From Prevotellaceae bacterium (lineage in GTDB: Bacteria > Bacteroidota > Bacteroidia > Bacteroidales > UBA932): a DNA stretch of 31,117 nucleotides. Location of the stretch: the NCBI GenBank assembly GCA_031284065.1, contig JAITAP010000251.1, positions 1 through 31,117 on the forward strand, written 5' to 3'. Made by a program: the position numbers and the translations under genes. Shown here piece by piece: positions 24,097 through 31,117 of the stretch. The first letter of the stretch is position 1. Each line of letters starts with the position of its first letter. Under the pieces are notes generated by a model. The model saw only the letters and a program-made list of their open reading frames with translations, was not told the origin of the DNA and did no database searches.

Positions 24097-24891
24097 ATGA
24101 AACCGTACCTTAAGCTACTGCAACATATTTTGGATAAAGGCGTGCAAAAACCCGACCGCACGGGCACGGGAGCGTTGAGCGTTTTTGGCTGCCAGATGCG
24201 CTTTAACTTGCAGAAAGGCTTTCCGCTGCTCACCACCAAAAAGGTGCACCTGCGCTCCATCATTTACGAGCTGCTGTGGTTTTTGCGGGGCGATACCAAC
24301 GTCAAGTATTTGCGCGATAACAGCGTAACCATCTGGGACGAGTGGGCTGACGCCAACGGCGACTTGGGGCACGTGTACGGCTACCAGTGGCGCAGCTGGC
24401 CAACCCTCAACGGAGGTCACATTGACCAGATTGCGCAGGTGGTGAAGTCGCTTAAGGAAAACCCCCATTCGCGGCGGCACATCGTAAGCGCATGGAACGT
24501 TGCCGAAATAGACGCAATGGCTTTGCCGCCGTGCCATGCCCTGTTTCAGTTCTACGTGGCGGACGGCAAGCTCTCGTGCCAGCTCTACCAGCGCAGCGCC
24601 GACATGTTCTTGGGCGTACCCTTCAACATAGCCTCCTACGCCCTGTTCACCATGATGATGGCGCAAGTGTGCAGCTTGCAGCCCGGCGAGTTTATACATA
24701 CGCTGGGCGATGCGCACATTTACCTCAACCACTTGGAGCAGGTTAAAACGCAGCTCCAACGCCACCCGTTGGCGTTGCCATCTATGGAAATAAATCCATC
24801 CGTAAGATCCATTTTCGGCTTCAAATACGACGATTTTTTCCTCAAAAACTACGACCCGTATCCGGGAATAAAAGCAGAAATAGCGGTGTAG
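24097..24891 (+). CDS. thyA: Thymidylate synthase
   Basis: A 264-residue folate-dependent enzyme that methylates dUMP to dTMP using methylene-tetrahydrofolate. The length and numbering match the E. coli enzyme: the catalytic cysteine is C146 in ALPPCHALFQFYV, the phosphate-binding Arg lies in DRTGTG near residue 21, SRRH is at 125-128, and QRSADMFLGVPFNIASYA is the highly conserved substrate loop. The C-terminus ends IKAEIAV, as expected for the closing tail. Because ThyA oxidises folate to dihydrofolate, it needs a DHFR; one is encoded 5.5 kb downstream on the same strand (30430-30933). Confidence 0.98.
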   Translation: MKPYLKLLQHILDKGVQKPDRTGTGALSVFGCQMRFNLQKGFPLLTTKKVHLRSIIYELLWFLRGDTNVKYLRDNSVTIWDEWADANGDLGHVYGYQWRSWPTLNGGHIDQIAQVVKSLKENPHSRRHIVSAWNVAEIDAMALPPCHALFQFYVADGKLSCQLYQRSADMFLGVPFNIASYALFTMMMAQVCSLQPGEFIHTLGDAHIYLNHLEQVKTQLQRHPLALPSMEINPSVRSIFGFKYDDFFLKNYDPYPGIKAEIAV

Positions 24892-24997
24892 CTGAAGCAA
24901 GCCACGTACATGCTGTGAACGTTACACCCTTTCGGGACACGCTACCACCTGCGGCGAAGAATAAGGCAGGTTTGCGCGGAACTTAAAAAGAGATGAG

Positions 24998-25049
24998 GAT
25001 TTTTGACTTTGCTGCGGCCGCCATTTTGTTGCGTCGGCGTTCAAAATCC
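24998..25049 (+). promoter_or_regulatory. Possible structured leader of the APS reductase gene
   Basis: GGATTTTTGA (24998-25007) can pair with TCAAAATCC (25041-25049) with one bulged T, enclosing GC-rich sequence with a small GGCCGCC/GGCG fold. The outer stem ends 37 bases before the cysH ATG. I could not match it to a known riboswitch, and no perfect TAnnTTTG box is present (TGACTTTG near 25005 is closest). Confidence 0.25.
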
Positions 25050-25085
25050 CGATTTCTAAGCTGACTTAATAAATACTTACAAGCT

Positions 25086-25790
25086 ATGGAAAATATAGCC
25101 GAGCTCAACAAGCGTTTTGCCGGAAAATCGGCGGAAGAATTGTTGACTTTTTTTCTTCGCGAATACAGGGGGCGCATTGCTTTGGCCTCAAGTCTCGGAA
25201 TAGAAGATCAGGCGCTGACCGACATGGTTGTGAAGATTGACCCGGCGGCAACCGTCTTTACCATTGATACGGGGCGGCTGTTTCCGGAAACTTACTCCCT
25301 GATTGACCGTACCAACACTCGCTACAGCATTAAGGTGAACGTCTATTCTCCCAAGCACGAACCGGTAGAAGCGTTCGTTAAGGCTAACGGTATCAACGGC
25401 TTTTACGAAAGCGTGGAAAAACGCAAGGAATGTTGCAGGGTACGAAAAATAGAGCCGCTTTTGCGGGCGCTCTCCACGCTCGACGTTTGGATATGCGGGC
25501 TGCGGCAGGAGCAATCCGTTACCCGCACCGGCGTTCAGGCGGTAGAGTGGGACGAGGCTAACCGGCTGATTAAAGTAAACCCGCTGGCGAGCTGGTCGGA
25601 ACCGGATGTGTGGAGCTACATAAAAGCCCATCAGGTGCCGTACAATAAGCTGCACGACAAAAAATTTCCAAGCATTGGATGCCAACCTTGCACGCGGGCA
25701 GTCGAACCCGGCGAGGATGTACGGGCAGGCCGCTGGTGGTGGGAAAATCCCGAACACAAAGAATGTGGGCTGCACAAGCGAGCCGTATGA
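25086..25790 (+). CDS. cysH: Assimilatory adenylylsulfate (APS/PAPS) reductase, Fe-S type
   Basis: A 234-residue thioredoxin-dependent reductase of the PAPS/APS reductase family, reducing activated sulfate to sulfite. The substrate-binding SSLGIEDQ (residues 35-42) and TIDTGRLFPET (59-69) are present. The catalytic cysteine lies in ECGLH (C227). The cysteines C116-C117 and C199/C202 (CQPC) form the 4Fe-4S ligand set of APS-type reductases, which E. coli-type PAPS reductases lack, so APS is the likelier substrate. No sulfate adenylyltransferase or sulfite reductase gene is nearby in this window. It stands between thyA and the glycogen fusion with gaps of 194 and 233 bases, so it is probably transcribed alone. 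Confidence 0.94.
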   Translation: MENIAELNKRFAGKSAEELLTFFLREYRGRIALASSLGIEDQALTDMVVKIDPAATVFTIDTGRLFPETYSLIDRTNTRYSIKVNVYSPKHEPVEAFVKANGINGFYESVEKRKECCRVRKIEPLLRALSTLDVWICGLRQEQSVTRTGVQAVEWDEANRLIKVNPLASWSEPDVWSYIKAHQVPYNKLHDKKFPSIGCQPCTRAVEPGEDVRAGRWWWENPEHKECGLHKRAV

Positions 25791-25822
25791 TAATCGGTAG
25801 CGTCTCAAAGTTTGGTTGTTTT

Positions 25823-25885
25823 GGCGCACAGATAGCACAGATTTTATTTGCTTCTCCGCTGCTTAATCTGCGCCGTCTGCGTGCG
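25823..25885. repeat. Imperfect palindrome of repeated CACAGAT words
   Basis: The left arm (25823-25843) contains CACAGAT twice in tandem. The right arm (25865-25885) carries the complementary AATCTGCG/GTCTGCG words. The arms match at 14 of 21 positions, with some G-T pairs, around a 21-base loop. I recall AATCTGCG...CGCAGATT palindromes as common dispersed repeats in Bacteroidetes intergenic DNA, but this was not searched. A 13-base near-palindrome GCCAAAATTTGGC follows at about 25917-25929. Confidence 0.5.
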
Positions 25886-25979
25886 AACATAGCAACATTA
25901 CGACGCTACTGCGAAGCCAAAATTTGGCGTTGCGGCAGCGTTTTTATTAACAACCGTCAAGGTGCGTAGTTTTTTTCCG

Positions 25980-25987
25980 TACCTTTG
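25980..25987 (+). promoter_or_regulatory. Promoter of the glycogen synthase/phosphorylase fusion
   Basis: TACCTTTG is a perfect TAnnTTTG -7 box. Transcription should start near 25994, upstream of a strong GGAGG at about 26001 and the ATG at 26024. An in-frame TTG at 25985 lies within the promoter and so cannot be the start codon. Confidence 0.7.
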
Positions 25988-26023
25988 AGCGGTTTTTGCA
26001 GGAGGATTCTAACAAAGATTTAC

Positions 26024-29000
26024 ATGAAAAAAGAAGCATTAGATAGCCCGGACTACCTGTTTGAGGTAAGTTGGGAGGTTTGCAACAAGGTTGGCGGTAT
26101 CTATACGGTTGTTTCTACAAAGGCGCACAACATGTCGCGCGAGGTGAAGCGCCATATCATGATAGGCCCCGACGTGCTGAACGAATCGAGCGGCAACGCC
26201 GAGTTCGTGGAAGATTTACAGCTGTTCAAGGCGTGGCGGCTCAAGGTGCAGGAAGAGGGAGTGCGCATCCGCATTGGTCGCTGGGACATTGCCGGCTCGC
26301 CCGTTACTATTCTGGTGGATTACACCTCATTTATTTCCCAAAAAGATAAAATTCTCTCGGAATTTTGGGAAACCTACAAGCTCGATTCCATATCCGGACA
26401 GTGGGACTACATAGAGCCCGCCCTGTTTGGCTACGCCACCGGCAAGGTGATAGAGAGCTTCCTGCGGTTTAACCTCACGCTGCGCCACAAGGTGGTCGCC
26501 ATTTTTCACGAGTGGATGACCGGCTCGGGGCTGCTCTACCTCAAGAGCCACGTGCCGCAGGTAGCCACCATGTTCACCACGCACGCCACCGTCATGGGCC
26601 GGTGCATTGCGGGCAACGGGCAGCCGCTGTATAGCGACCTCAACACTTACGACGCCGACATAAAGGCTCGCGAGTTTAACGTAACGGCAAAGCTGTCGCT
26701 GGAGCGCTGCGCTGCCCAGCACGCCGACTGCTTTTCGACGGTGAGCGACATCACGGCGCAGGAGTGCAAGGCGTTTTTGGGCAAGGAGGTCGATTTGGTT
26801 ACGCCAAACGGCTTCGACAACAGCTTTGTCCCCTCCGACGAAGATTTTGAGGACGTGCGCCAAGAGGGTAAAGCCAAGCTGCTGGAGGTGGCGGAGGGGC
26901 TGCTCGGCTACAAGGCCGCAGGCAATACCATGCTGCTGGGCGTTGGCGGCCGGTACGAATTTAAGAATAAGGGAATAGACGTTTTCATCGAGTCGCTGGG
27001 CAAGCTGAACCAGTCGCCAGACCTCAAACGCCCCATTTACGCGTTTATTCTTGTGCCGGCGGGACACCACGGGCCGCGCAAGGATTTGCTCCACAACCTT
27101 GCCAACAAAAACGCACCGCTGCCGCTGGAGGACAAGTACACCACGCACGGGATGGTTGACACGCAGTACGACCCTGCGCTAAGCCTTGCCCGCCGCGTGG
27201 GGCTGAACAACCGCCCGGAGGATAAGGTGAAGCTGTTCTTCTGCCCATCCTACCTCAACGGCGCCGACGGCGTGTTCAACAAAAAATACTACGACCTGCT
27301 CATTGGGCTTGACGTGTCCGTCTTTCCCTCGTACTACGAGCCGTGGGGCTACACGCCGATGGAGAGCGTGGCGTTCAAGGTGCCCACCATCACCACTACG
27401 CTCGCCGGCTTTGGGCTTTGGGTCAACATGCACTACCAGTCCAGCCACGCGGGCATTGAGGTGATAGAGCGCAGAGACGGCAACGACGCTGAGGTGGTGA
27501 GCGAAATGGTGAAAAAGGCGCTTGAGCTTTCCGAGCTTTCGAGTAGCGATTTCGACGCAGTGCGCGAAAATGCAAAGCAGGTATCATCCATTGCGCTTTG
27601 GGACAACCTGATTTCTTACTACAAAAAAGCGTTCAGCATTGCCCTTGCCAAAGTTGACGACCGCATGGAGGACGTTATTAACCAAACGCGCGAGGAGCTT
27701 ACCCCGTACATCAACACCATTCAATCGACCAACCAGCCAATGTGGAATCGCATTATCGTGCAAAAAAATATTCCACAAAATCTTGCCTCGCTCGAGGAGC
27801 TGTCCAAAAACCTGTGGTGGAGCTGGAACCCGGAGGCAGTGGAGCTCTTCAAGTCCATCGACAAGCTGCTGTGGGTGCAGAGCGACTACAACCCCATTGC
27901 CTTTTTGGGGATGATTTCGCTGACGCGCTATCAGGCTTTGGAAAAGGATAAGGACTTCTTGGCGCGGCTCGACGCGGTTTACACGACTTTCAAGCGCTAC
28001 ATGGCGCAGAAGTCGGCTTTGTTTGACGAGCACGTCGGCAACGCTCCCGTCGAAAACCGGCTGCCCGAGCACGCGGACGTGGTGCGCTACAAGGTAGCCT
28101 ACTTTAGCATGGAGTACGGCTTGCACACTTCGCTCAAAATATACTCCGGCGGGCTGGGCATCTTGGCGGGCGACTACCTCAAGGAGGCGAGCGACAAGGG
28201 CACGCCAATGGTGGGCGTTGGCTTGCTGTACCGCTACGGCTACTTTTCGCAAAAGCTTTCGGCAACCGGCGACCAAGTTGCGGAGTACGACGATCAGGAT
28301 TTTATGAAAATACCGGCGTACCCCGTGCGCGACAAGGACGCCAAGTGGGTAACCGTAAGCATTGCAATGCCCGGCCGCACGGTGTTTGCGCGTGTTTGGC
28401 GCGTCAACGTCGGTCGCACCGAGCTCTACCTGCTCGATACCGACTTTGAGGACAACCTGCCGGAGGACAGAAGCATTACCCACCAGCTCTACGGAGGCAA
28501 CTGGGAAAATCGCCTCAAGCAGGAGCTGATGCTGGGCGTTGGCGGTATTCGCGCCCTGCGAGCCATTGGGGTCGAGGCCGACGTGTACCACTGCAACGAG
28601 GGGCACGCCGCCTTTATCGGCTTGGAGCGCATACGCGAGCTGGTGCACGAAAAAAACCTCACCTTCTCCGAAGCGCTGGAGGTTGTTCGCGCCTCGTCGC
28701 TCTTCACTACGCACACGCCTGTCCCTGCGGGGCATGACGCATTTGACGAGGGGCTGCTGCGCACCTACATATCGCACTACCCAAAGCGCCTCAAAACCTT
28801 GTGGGAAGACCTGATGAAGCTGGGCAAGGTGAACGTCAACGACCCCAGCGAAAAGTTTTCGATGAGCAACCTCGCGTGCAGCTGCTCGCAGGAGGTGAAC
28901 GGGGTGAGCTGGCTGCACGGCAAAGTCAGCCGGGAAATACTGTGCGGAATGTGGCCCGGCTACCAGCCCGAAGAGCTGCACATTGGCTACGTAACCAACG

Positions 29001-30331
29001 GCGTGCACTACGATACGTGGACGTCCAACGAGTGGAAGCGTCTGCAAACGGAGGCCTTTGGCCCCGAATTTAAGGAGCACCACTACAACAAGAGCTGCTT
29101 TGACGGCATATACAACGTGCCCGACGAAAAAATCTGGGCTGTGCGTCAGGAGCTGCGCAACAAGCTGGTGCGCTACATCCGCCAGCGCCTTAGCGACAGC
29201 AAAATTCTGAAGTACCACACGCCGCGCCAGCTGGTAGAAATTAAGGAAACGTTTCGCGACGACATCCTGACCATCGGCTTTGCGCGGAGGTTTGCCACCT
29301 ACAAGCGGGCGCACCTGCTGTTCAAAAATCTGGAAAGGCTCAACAACATTGTCAACAACCCGCAGATGCCCGTCCAGTTTGTGTTTGCAGGCAAGGCGCA
29401 CCCTGCCGACAAGGCGGGGCAGGATTTGATAAAGCGAATAGTAGAGATATCGAAGTACCCGCAGTTTATCGGCAAAATCCTGTTTTTGCAGAACTACGAC
29501 ATGCGCGTTGCCCGCAAGATGGTAGCCGGCGTTGACGTGTGGATGAATACGCCGACCCGCCCGCTCGAAGCTTCGGGCACAAGCGGCGAAAAGGCGGTGA
29601 TGAACGGCGTAATGAACCTTTCGGTGCTCGACGGCTGGTGGGTTGAGGGCTACAGAGAAGATGCGGGATGGGCGTTAGCGATGGAGCGTTCGTATGAGCA
29701 TCAGGATTTTCAGGATGAGCTCGACTCGGAAACCATTTACGCCCTGATAGAAAACGAAATTGCGCCGAAGTTCTACAAGCGCAACGCCAGCAACATTCCC
29801 ACCGAGTGGGTGCAGATGATAAAAAACACCATTGCCAAAGTAGCGTCGAACTTTACCACAAACCGTATGCTGCAAGACTACGAAGAACACTACTACAACA
29901 AGCTCTACGTGCGGAGCAAGGACGTTTGCGCAAATGATTTTGCCAAGGTAAAGGAGATAGCGGAGTGGAAAAGGCGCGTGAGCAGGCATTGGGACAGCAT
30001 TGAGGTGATTTTCCGCAAACGCCTGAACATGCAGGAAGAGGAAGTCATGCTGGGGAATGTTTACCAGTCGGAGGTGCAGCTGGATATTGCCTCTCTCGAG
30101 CCCGAAGACGTGGGCGTAGAAATGGTAGTGGCAGAGCAGGAGCCTAACGGTGGAATGAAGATTATAAGCGCTTCGGAGTACACCTGCATATCGCACGTAG
30201 GCTCCATTGCGACGTACACCATTGACGTGCTGCCCGAAAAGCCCGGCGTAATTTTCGCCGGCGTGCGCCTCTACGCCAAGCACCCCGACCTGCCCCACAG
30301 ACAAGACTTCGCCCTCGTGAAGTGGATATAG
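26024..30331 (+). CDS. Bifunctional glycogen synthase (GT3-like) / alpha-glucan phosphorylase (GT35) fusion
   Basis: A 1435-residue cytoplasmic protein joining two opposing activities. Residues about 1-560 resemble the GT3 (eukaryotic-type) glycogen synthase family: LFEVSWEVCNKVGGIYTVV near the start, FHEWMTGSG, and SYYEPWGYTPMES as the donor-site motif. From about residue 585 (LEELSKNLWWSWNPEAVELF) it becomes an alpha-glucan phosphorylase of the short GT35 type. This part has AYFSMEYGLH, YSGGLGILAGDYLKEASD, EGHAAF, GFARRFATYKRAHL and the PLP site EASGTSGEKAVMNG (lysine K1190). Such fusions are known from Bacteroidetes. The synthase part would extend glucan from a nucleotide sugar; the phosphorylase part releases glucose 1-phosphate. 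Start chosen at ATG 26024 behind GGAGG, not the TTG at 25985. A 28-bp hairpin begins 14 bases after the stop. Confidence 0.95.
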   Translation: MKKEALDSPDYLFEVSWEVCNKVGGIYTVVSTKAHNMSREVKRHIMIGPDVLNESSGNAEFVEDLQLFKAWRLKVQEEGVRIRIGRWDIAGSPVTILVDYTSFISQKDKILSEFWETYKLDSISGQWDYIEPALFGYATGKVIESFLRFNLTLRHKVVAIFHEWMTGSGLLYLKSHVPQVATMFTTHATVMGRCIAGNGQPLYSDLNTYDADIKAREFNVTAKLSLERCAAQHADCFSTVSDITAQECKAFLGKEVDLVTPNGFDNSFVPSDEDFEDVRQEGKAKLLEVAEGLLGYKAAGNTMLLGVGGRYEFKNKGIDVFIESLGKLNQSPDLKRPIYAFILVPAGHHGPRKDLLHNLANKNAPLPLEDKYTTHGMVDTQYDPALSLARRVGLNNRPEDKVKLFFCPSYLNGADGVFNKKYYDLLIGLDVSVFPSYYEPWGYTPMESVAFKVPTITTTLAGFGLWVNMHYQSSHAGIEVIERRDGNDAEVVSEMVKKALELSELSSSDFDAVRENAKQVSSIALWDNLISYYKKAFSIALAKVDDRMEDVINQTREELTPYINTIQSTNQPMWNRIIVQKNIPQNLASLEELSKNLWWSWNPEAVELFKSIDKLLWVQSDYNPIAFLGMISLTRYQALEKDKDFLARLDAVYTTFKRYMAQKSALFDEHVGNAPVENRLPEHADVVRYKVAYFSMEYGLHTSLKIYSGGLGILAGDYLKEASDKGTPMVGVGLLYRYGYFSQKLSATGDQVAEYDDQDFMKIPAYPVRDKDAKWVTVSIAMPGRTVFARVWRVNVGRTELYLLDTDFEDNLPEDRSITHQLYGGNWENRLKQELMLGVGGIRALRAIGVEADVYHCNEGHAAFIGLERIRELVHEKNLTFSEALEVVRASSLFTTHTPVPAGHDAFDEGLLRTYISHYPKRLKTLWEDLMKLGKVNVNDPSEKFSMSNLACSCSQEVNGVSWLHGKVSREILCGMWPGYQPEELHIGYVTNGVHYDTWTSNEWKRLQTEAFGPEFKEHHYNKSCFDGIYNVPDEKIWAVRQELRNKLVRYIRQRLSDSKILKYHTPRQLVEIKETFRDDILTIGFARRFATYKRAHLLFKNLERLNNIVNNPQMPVQFVFAGKAHPADKAGQDLIKRIVEISKYPQFIGKILFLQNYDMRVARKMVAGVDVWMNTPTRPLEASGTSGEKAVMNGVMNLSVLDGWWVEGYREDAGWALAMERSYEHQDFQDELDSETIYALIENEIAPKFYKRNASNIPTEWVQMIKNTIAKVASNFTTNRMLQDYEEHYYNKLYVRSKDVCANDFAKVKEIAEWKRRVSRHWDSIEVIFRKRLNMQEEEVMLGNVYQSEVQLDIASLEPEDVGVEMVVAEQEPNGGMKIISASEYTCISHVGSIATYTIDVLPEKPGVIFAGVRLYAKHPDLPHRQDFALVKWI

Positions 30332-30344
30332 GCTATCTTATTAA

Positions 30345-30412
30345 TTTACAGAATTACAGAATTTTCAAAATTAACAAATCTGTAAATTTTGAAAATTCTG
30401 TAATTCTGTAAA
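30345..30412. repeat. Long AT-rich perfect hairpin between glycogen fusion and dfr
   Basis: Segment 30345-30372 is a perfect 28-bp reverse complement of 30385-30412. Inside, one A-A mismatch and three more pairs (30374-30376 / 30381-30383) close on the tetraloop AATC. The arms consist of ACAGAATT, AATTTTC and CAAAATT words. It starts 14 bases after the fusion stop and ends 17 bases before the dfr TTG. It could end transcription, stabilise mRNA 3' ends, or mask the dfr start; there is no separate T-run. Confidence 0.9.
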
Positions 30413-30429
30413 ATTGAATTTTGTAAAAA

Positions 30430-30933
30430 TTGGCTTGTAAATCTCTCTCCATACTCGTAGCTGTGGCCGACAACGGCGTTATTGGTAACGCCAACCGGCT
30501 GCCGTGGCGTATTCCGGAGGATTTGAAACGCTTCAGGCAGCTCACCACCGGACATACCGTTATTATGGGGCGCAAAACCTTTGAGTCCATTGGGAAGCCC
30601 CTCCCTGGCAGGAAAAACATTGTCATATCGCAAACAACACAGGTAGCCGATACGGATAACTTGGTAGCAGCTCGTTCTTTGGAAGACGCTTTGCAGGCGG
30701 CGCAGGGCGATGAAGCGTTCATCATTGGCGGCGACAGCGTTTACCGGCAGGCAATGCCGCTGGTGCAGCGGCTGTACGTTACCCACGTGCACACCCTCGC
30801 CGAAGGCGATACATTCTTTCCCGAAATATCCGGAGAAGATTGGGTGCAGGTAGCCCGCAGCAACGTTAGAACCTGCGGCGCAAGCGGGCTAAAGTACAAC
30901 TTTGCCGAGTACCACCGCAATGGAAGCGCGTAG
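30430..30933 (+). CDS. folA: Dihydrofolate reductase
   Basis: A 167-residue NADPH-dependent enzyme reducing dihydrofolate to tetrahydrofolate. The family order is clear: ILVAVADNGVIGNANRLPWRIPEDLKRF (split over strand A and the substrate loop, with acidic E in PEDLKRF), HTVIMGRKTFESIGKPLPGRKNIV with the NADPH-binding Arg/Thr, and FIIGGDSVYRQAMPLVQRLYVTHV with the GG turn. There is no ATG near the start. An in-frame TAA at 30424 leaves TTG 30430 as the only reasonable initiator, six codons before the first strand. No Shine-Dalgarno or TAnnTTTG box is seen upstream, only the long hairpin. It closes the folate cycle required by ThyA at 24097-24891. A G-rich run (30949-30960) follows the stop. 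Confidence 0.93.
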   Translation: MACKSLSILVAVADNGVIGNANRLPWRIPEDLKRFRQLTTGHTVIMGRKTFESIGKPLPGRKNIVISQTTQVADTDNLVAARSLEDALQAAQGDEAFIIGGDSVYRQAMPLVQRLYVTHVHTLAEGDTFFPEISGEDWVQVARSNVRTCGASGLKYNFAEYHRNGSA

Positions 30934-30981
30934 CGCAGTAAGAAAGTAGGGGGGAGGGGGCAAAAAGTCTAAGGACAATCG

Positions 30982-31117
30982 CTACTCGCGGCGACGCGCT
31001 CTCAGCTCCAGCACCGTTATCTCCGGAGAAATTCCCACGCGCCCCAGAAAGAATGGGATGAAGCCAAAACCTCGGTTGACGTAGAGGTAGCGACCGTTCT
31101 TTTCGTACAGCCCTGCC
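30982..31117 (-). CDS. Metallophosphoesterase, C-terminal end (partial)
   Basis: The minus strand from the window edge encodes 44 residues ending at a TAG stop (30982-30984). The tail GLYEKNGRYLYVNRGFGF, then FLGRVGISPEITVLEL, matches what I know of the C-terminus of YkuE-like calcineurin-type metallophosphoesterases, where an (L/W)YVNRG strand precedes RPEI/SPEITVLEL. The catalytic metal-binding residues would lie beyond the window. The gene converges on dfr with a 48-base gap that contains no hairpin terminator. Confidence 0.7.
   Translation of the reverse strand, partial: AGLYEKNGRYLYVNRGFGFIPFFLGRVGISPEITVLELRARRRE

Noticed and set aside
24998..25049. SAM or other known riboswitch upstream of cysH
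   Set aside because: No conserved core of a known riboswitch could be recognised. Only a weak bulged stem is supported.
27584..29401. 605-codon open frame on the minus strand inside the glycogen fusion gene
   Set aside because: It lies exactly antisense to a gene with strong family matches. Its product is a Val/Ala/His/Arg-rich string without motifs, as expected from codon bias of the sense strand.

Overview
The window looks like a chromosomal segment of a member of the Bacteroidota, most probably the order Bacteroidales. The evidence is: several promoters of the Bacteroidetes type (a -7 box TAnnTTTG, sometimes with TTG or TTTG about 19-20 bases upstream); a short 286-residue primary sigma factor; a fused SecDF; a type IX secretion-like C-terminal domain on a giant surface protein; and a glycogen synthase / alpha-glucan phosphorylase fusion. 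Most of the window is housekeeping. I see no rRNA, CRISPR array, prophage or transposase gene. The species cannot be named from this sequence.

Layout: 1-763 has no convincing gene and is packed with nested inverted repeats, GC-rich tandem repeats and two copies of a 34-base palindromic repeat. 764-2131 (minus) is a TrpB2-type tryptophan synthase beta chain. 2701-7809 (plus) is a huge exported repeat protein (beta-helix-like 27-residue repeats, a YDG-like domain, four MBG-like domains, a sorting-type tail), followed by an outer-membrane beta-barrel protein (7882-8826). 8835-10723 (minus) holds an OmpA-like lipoprotein and Lgt, divergent from dxs (10823-12709). A 360-bp MITE-like block with 37-bp terminal inverted repeats (12709-13068) separates dxs from a minus-strand operon: S-adenosyl-L-methionine hydrolase (DUF62), mazG and a D-2-hydroxyacid dehydrogenase. 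15880-18227 (plus) is an HtrA protease and the primary sigma factor. They end at a bidirectional terminator facing secDF (18313-21354, minus).

21649-31117: tRNA-Asn, an unrecognised lipoprotein and a small HPxFGxG protein, then deoxynucleoside kinase, thymidylate synthase, APS/PAPS reductase, the 1435-residue glycogen enzyme fusion, an exceptionally long AT-rich hairpin, dihydrofolate reductase with a TTG start, and the 3' end of a metallophosphoesterase gene (minus).

How the genes work together: ThyA makes dTMP and dihydrofolate, DHFR regenerates tetrahydrofolate, the deoxynucleoside kinase salvages deoxynucleosides, and MazG cleans the NTP pool, so nucleotide metabolism is over-represented. 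Envelope biogenesis is the second theme (SecDF, HtrA, Lgt, OmpA-like lipoprotein, beta-barrel, sorted surface protein). No complete undescribed system is evident. The most unusual material is non-coding: the 12709-13068 element, the 30345-30412 hairpin, the 1-630 repeat field, and an inverted repeat overlapping the tRNA promoter.
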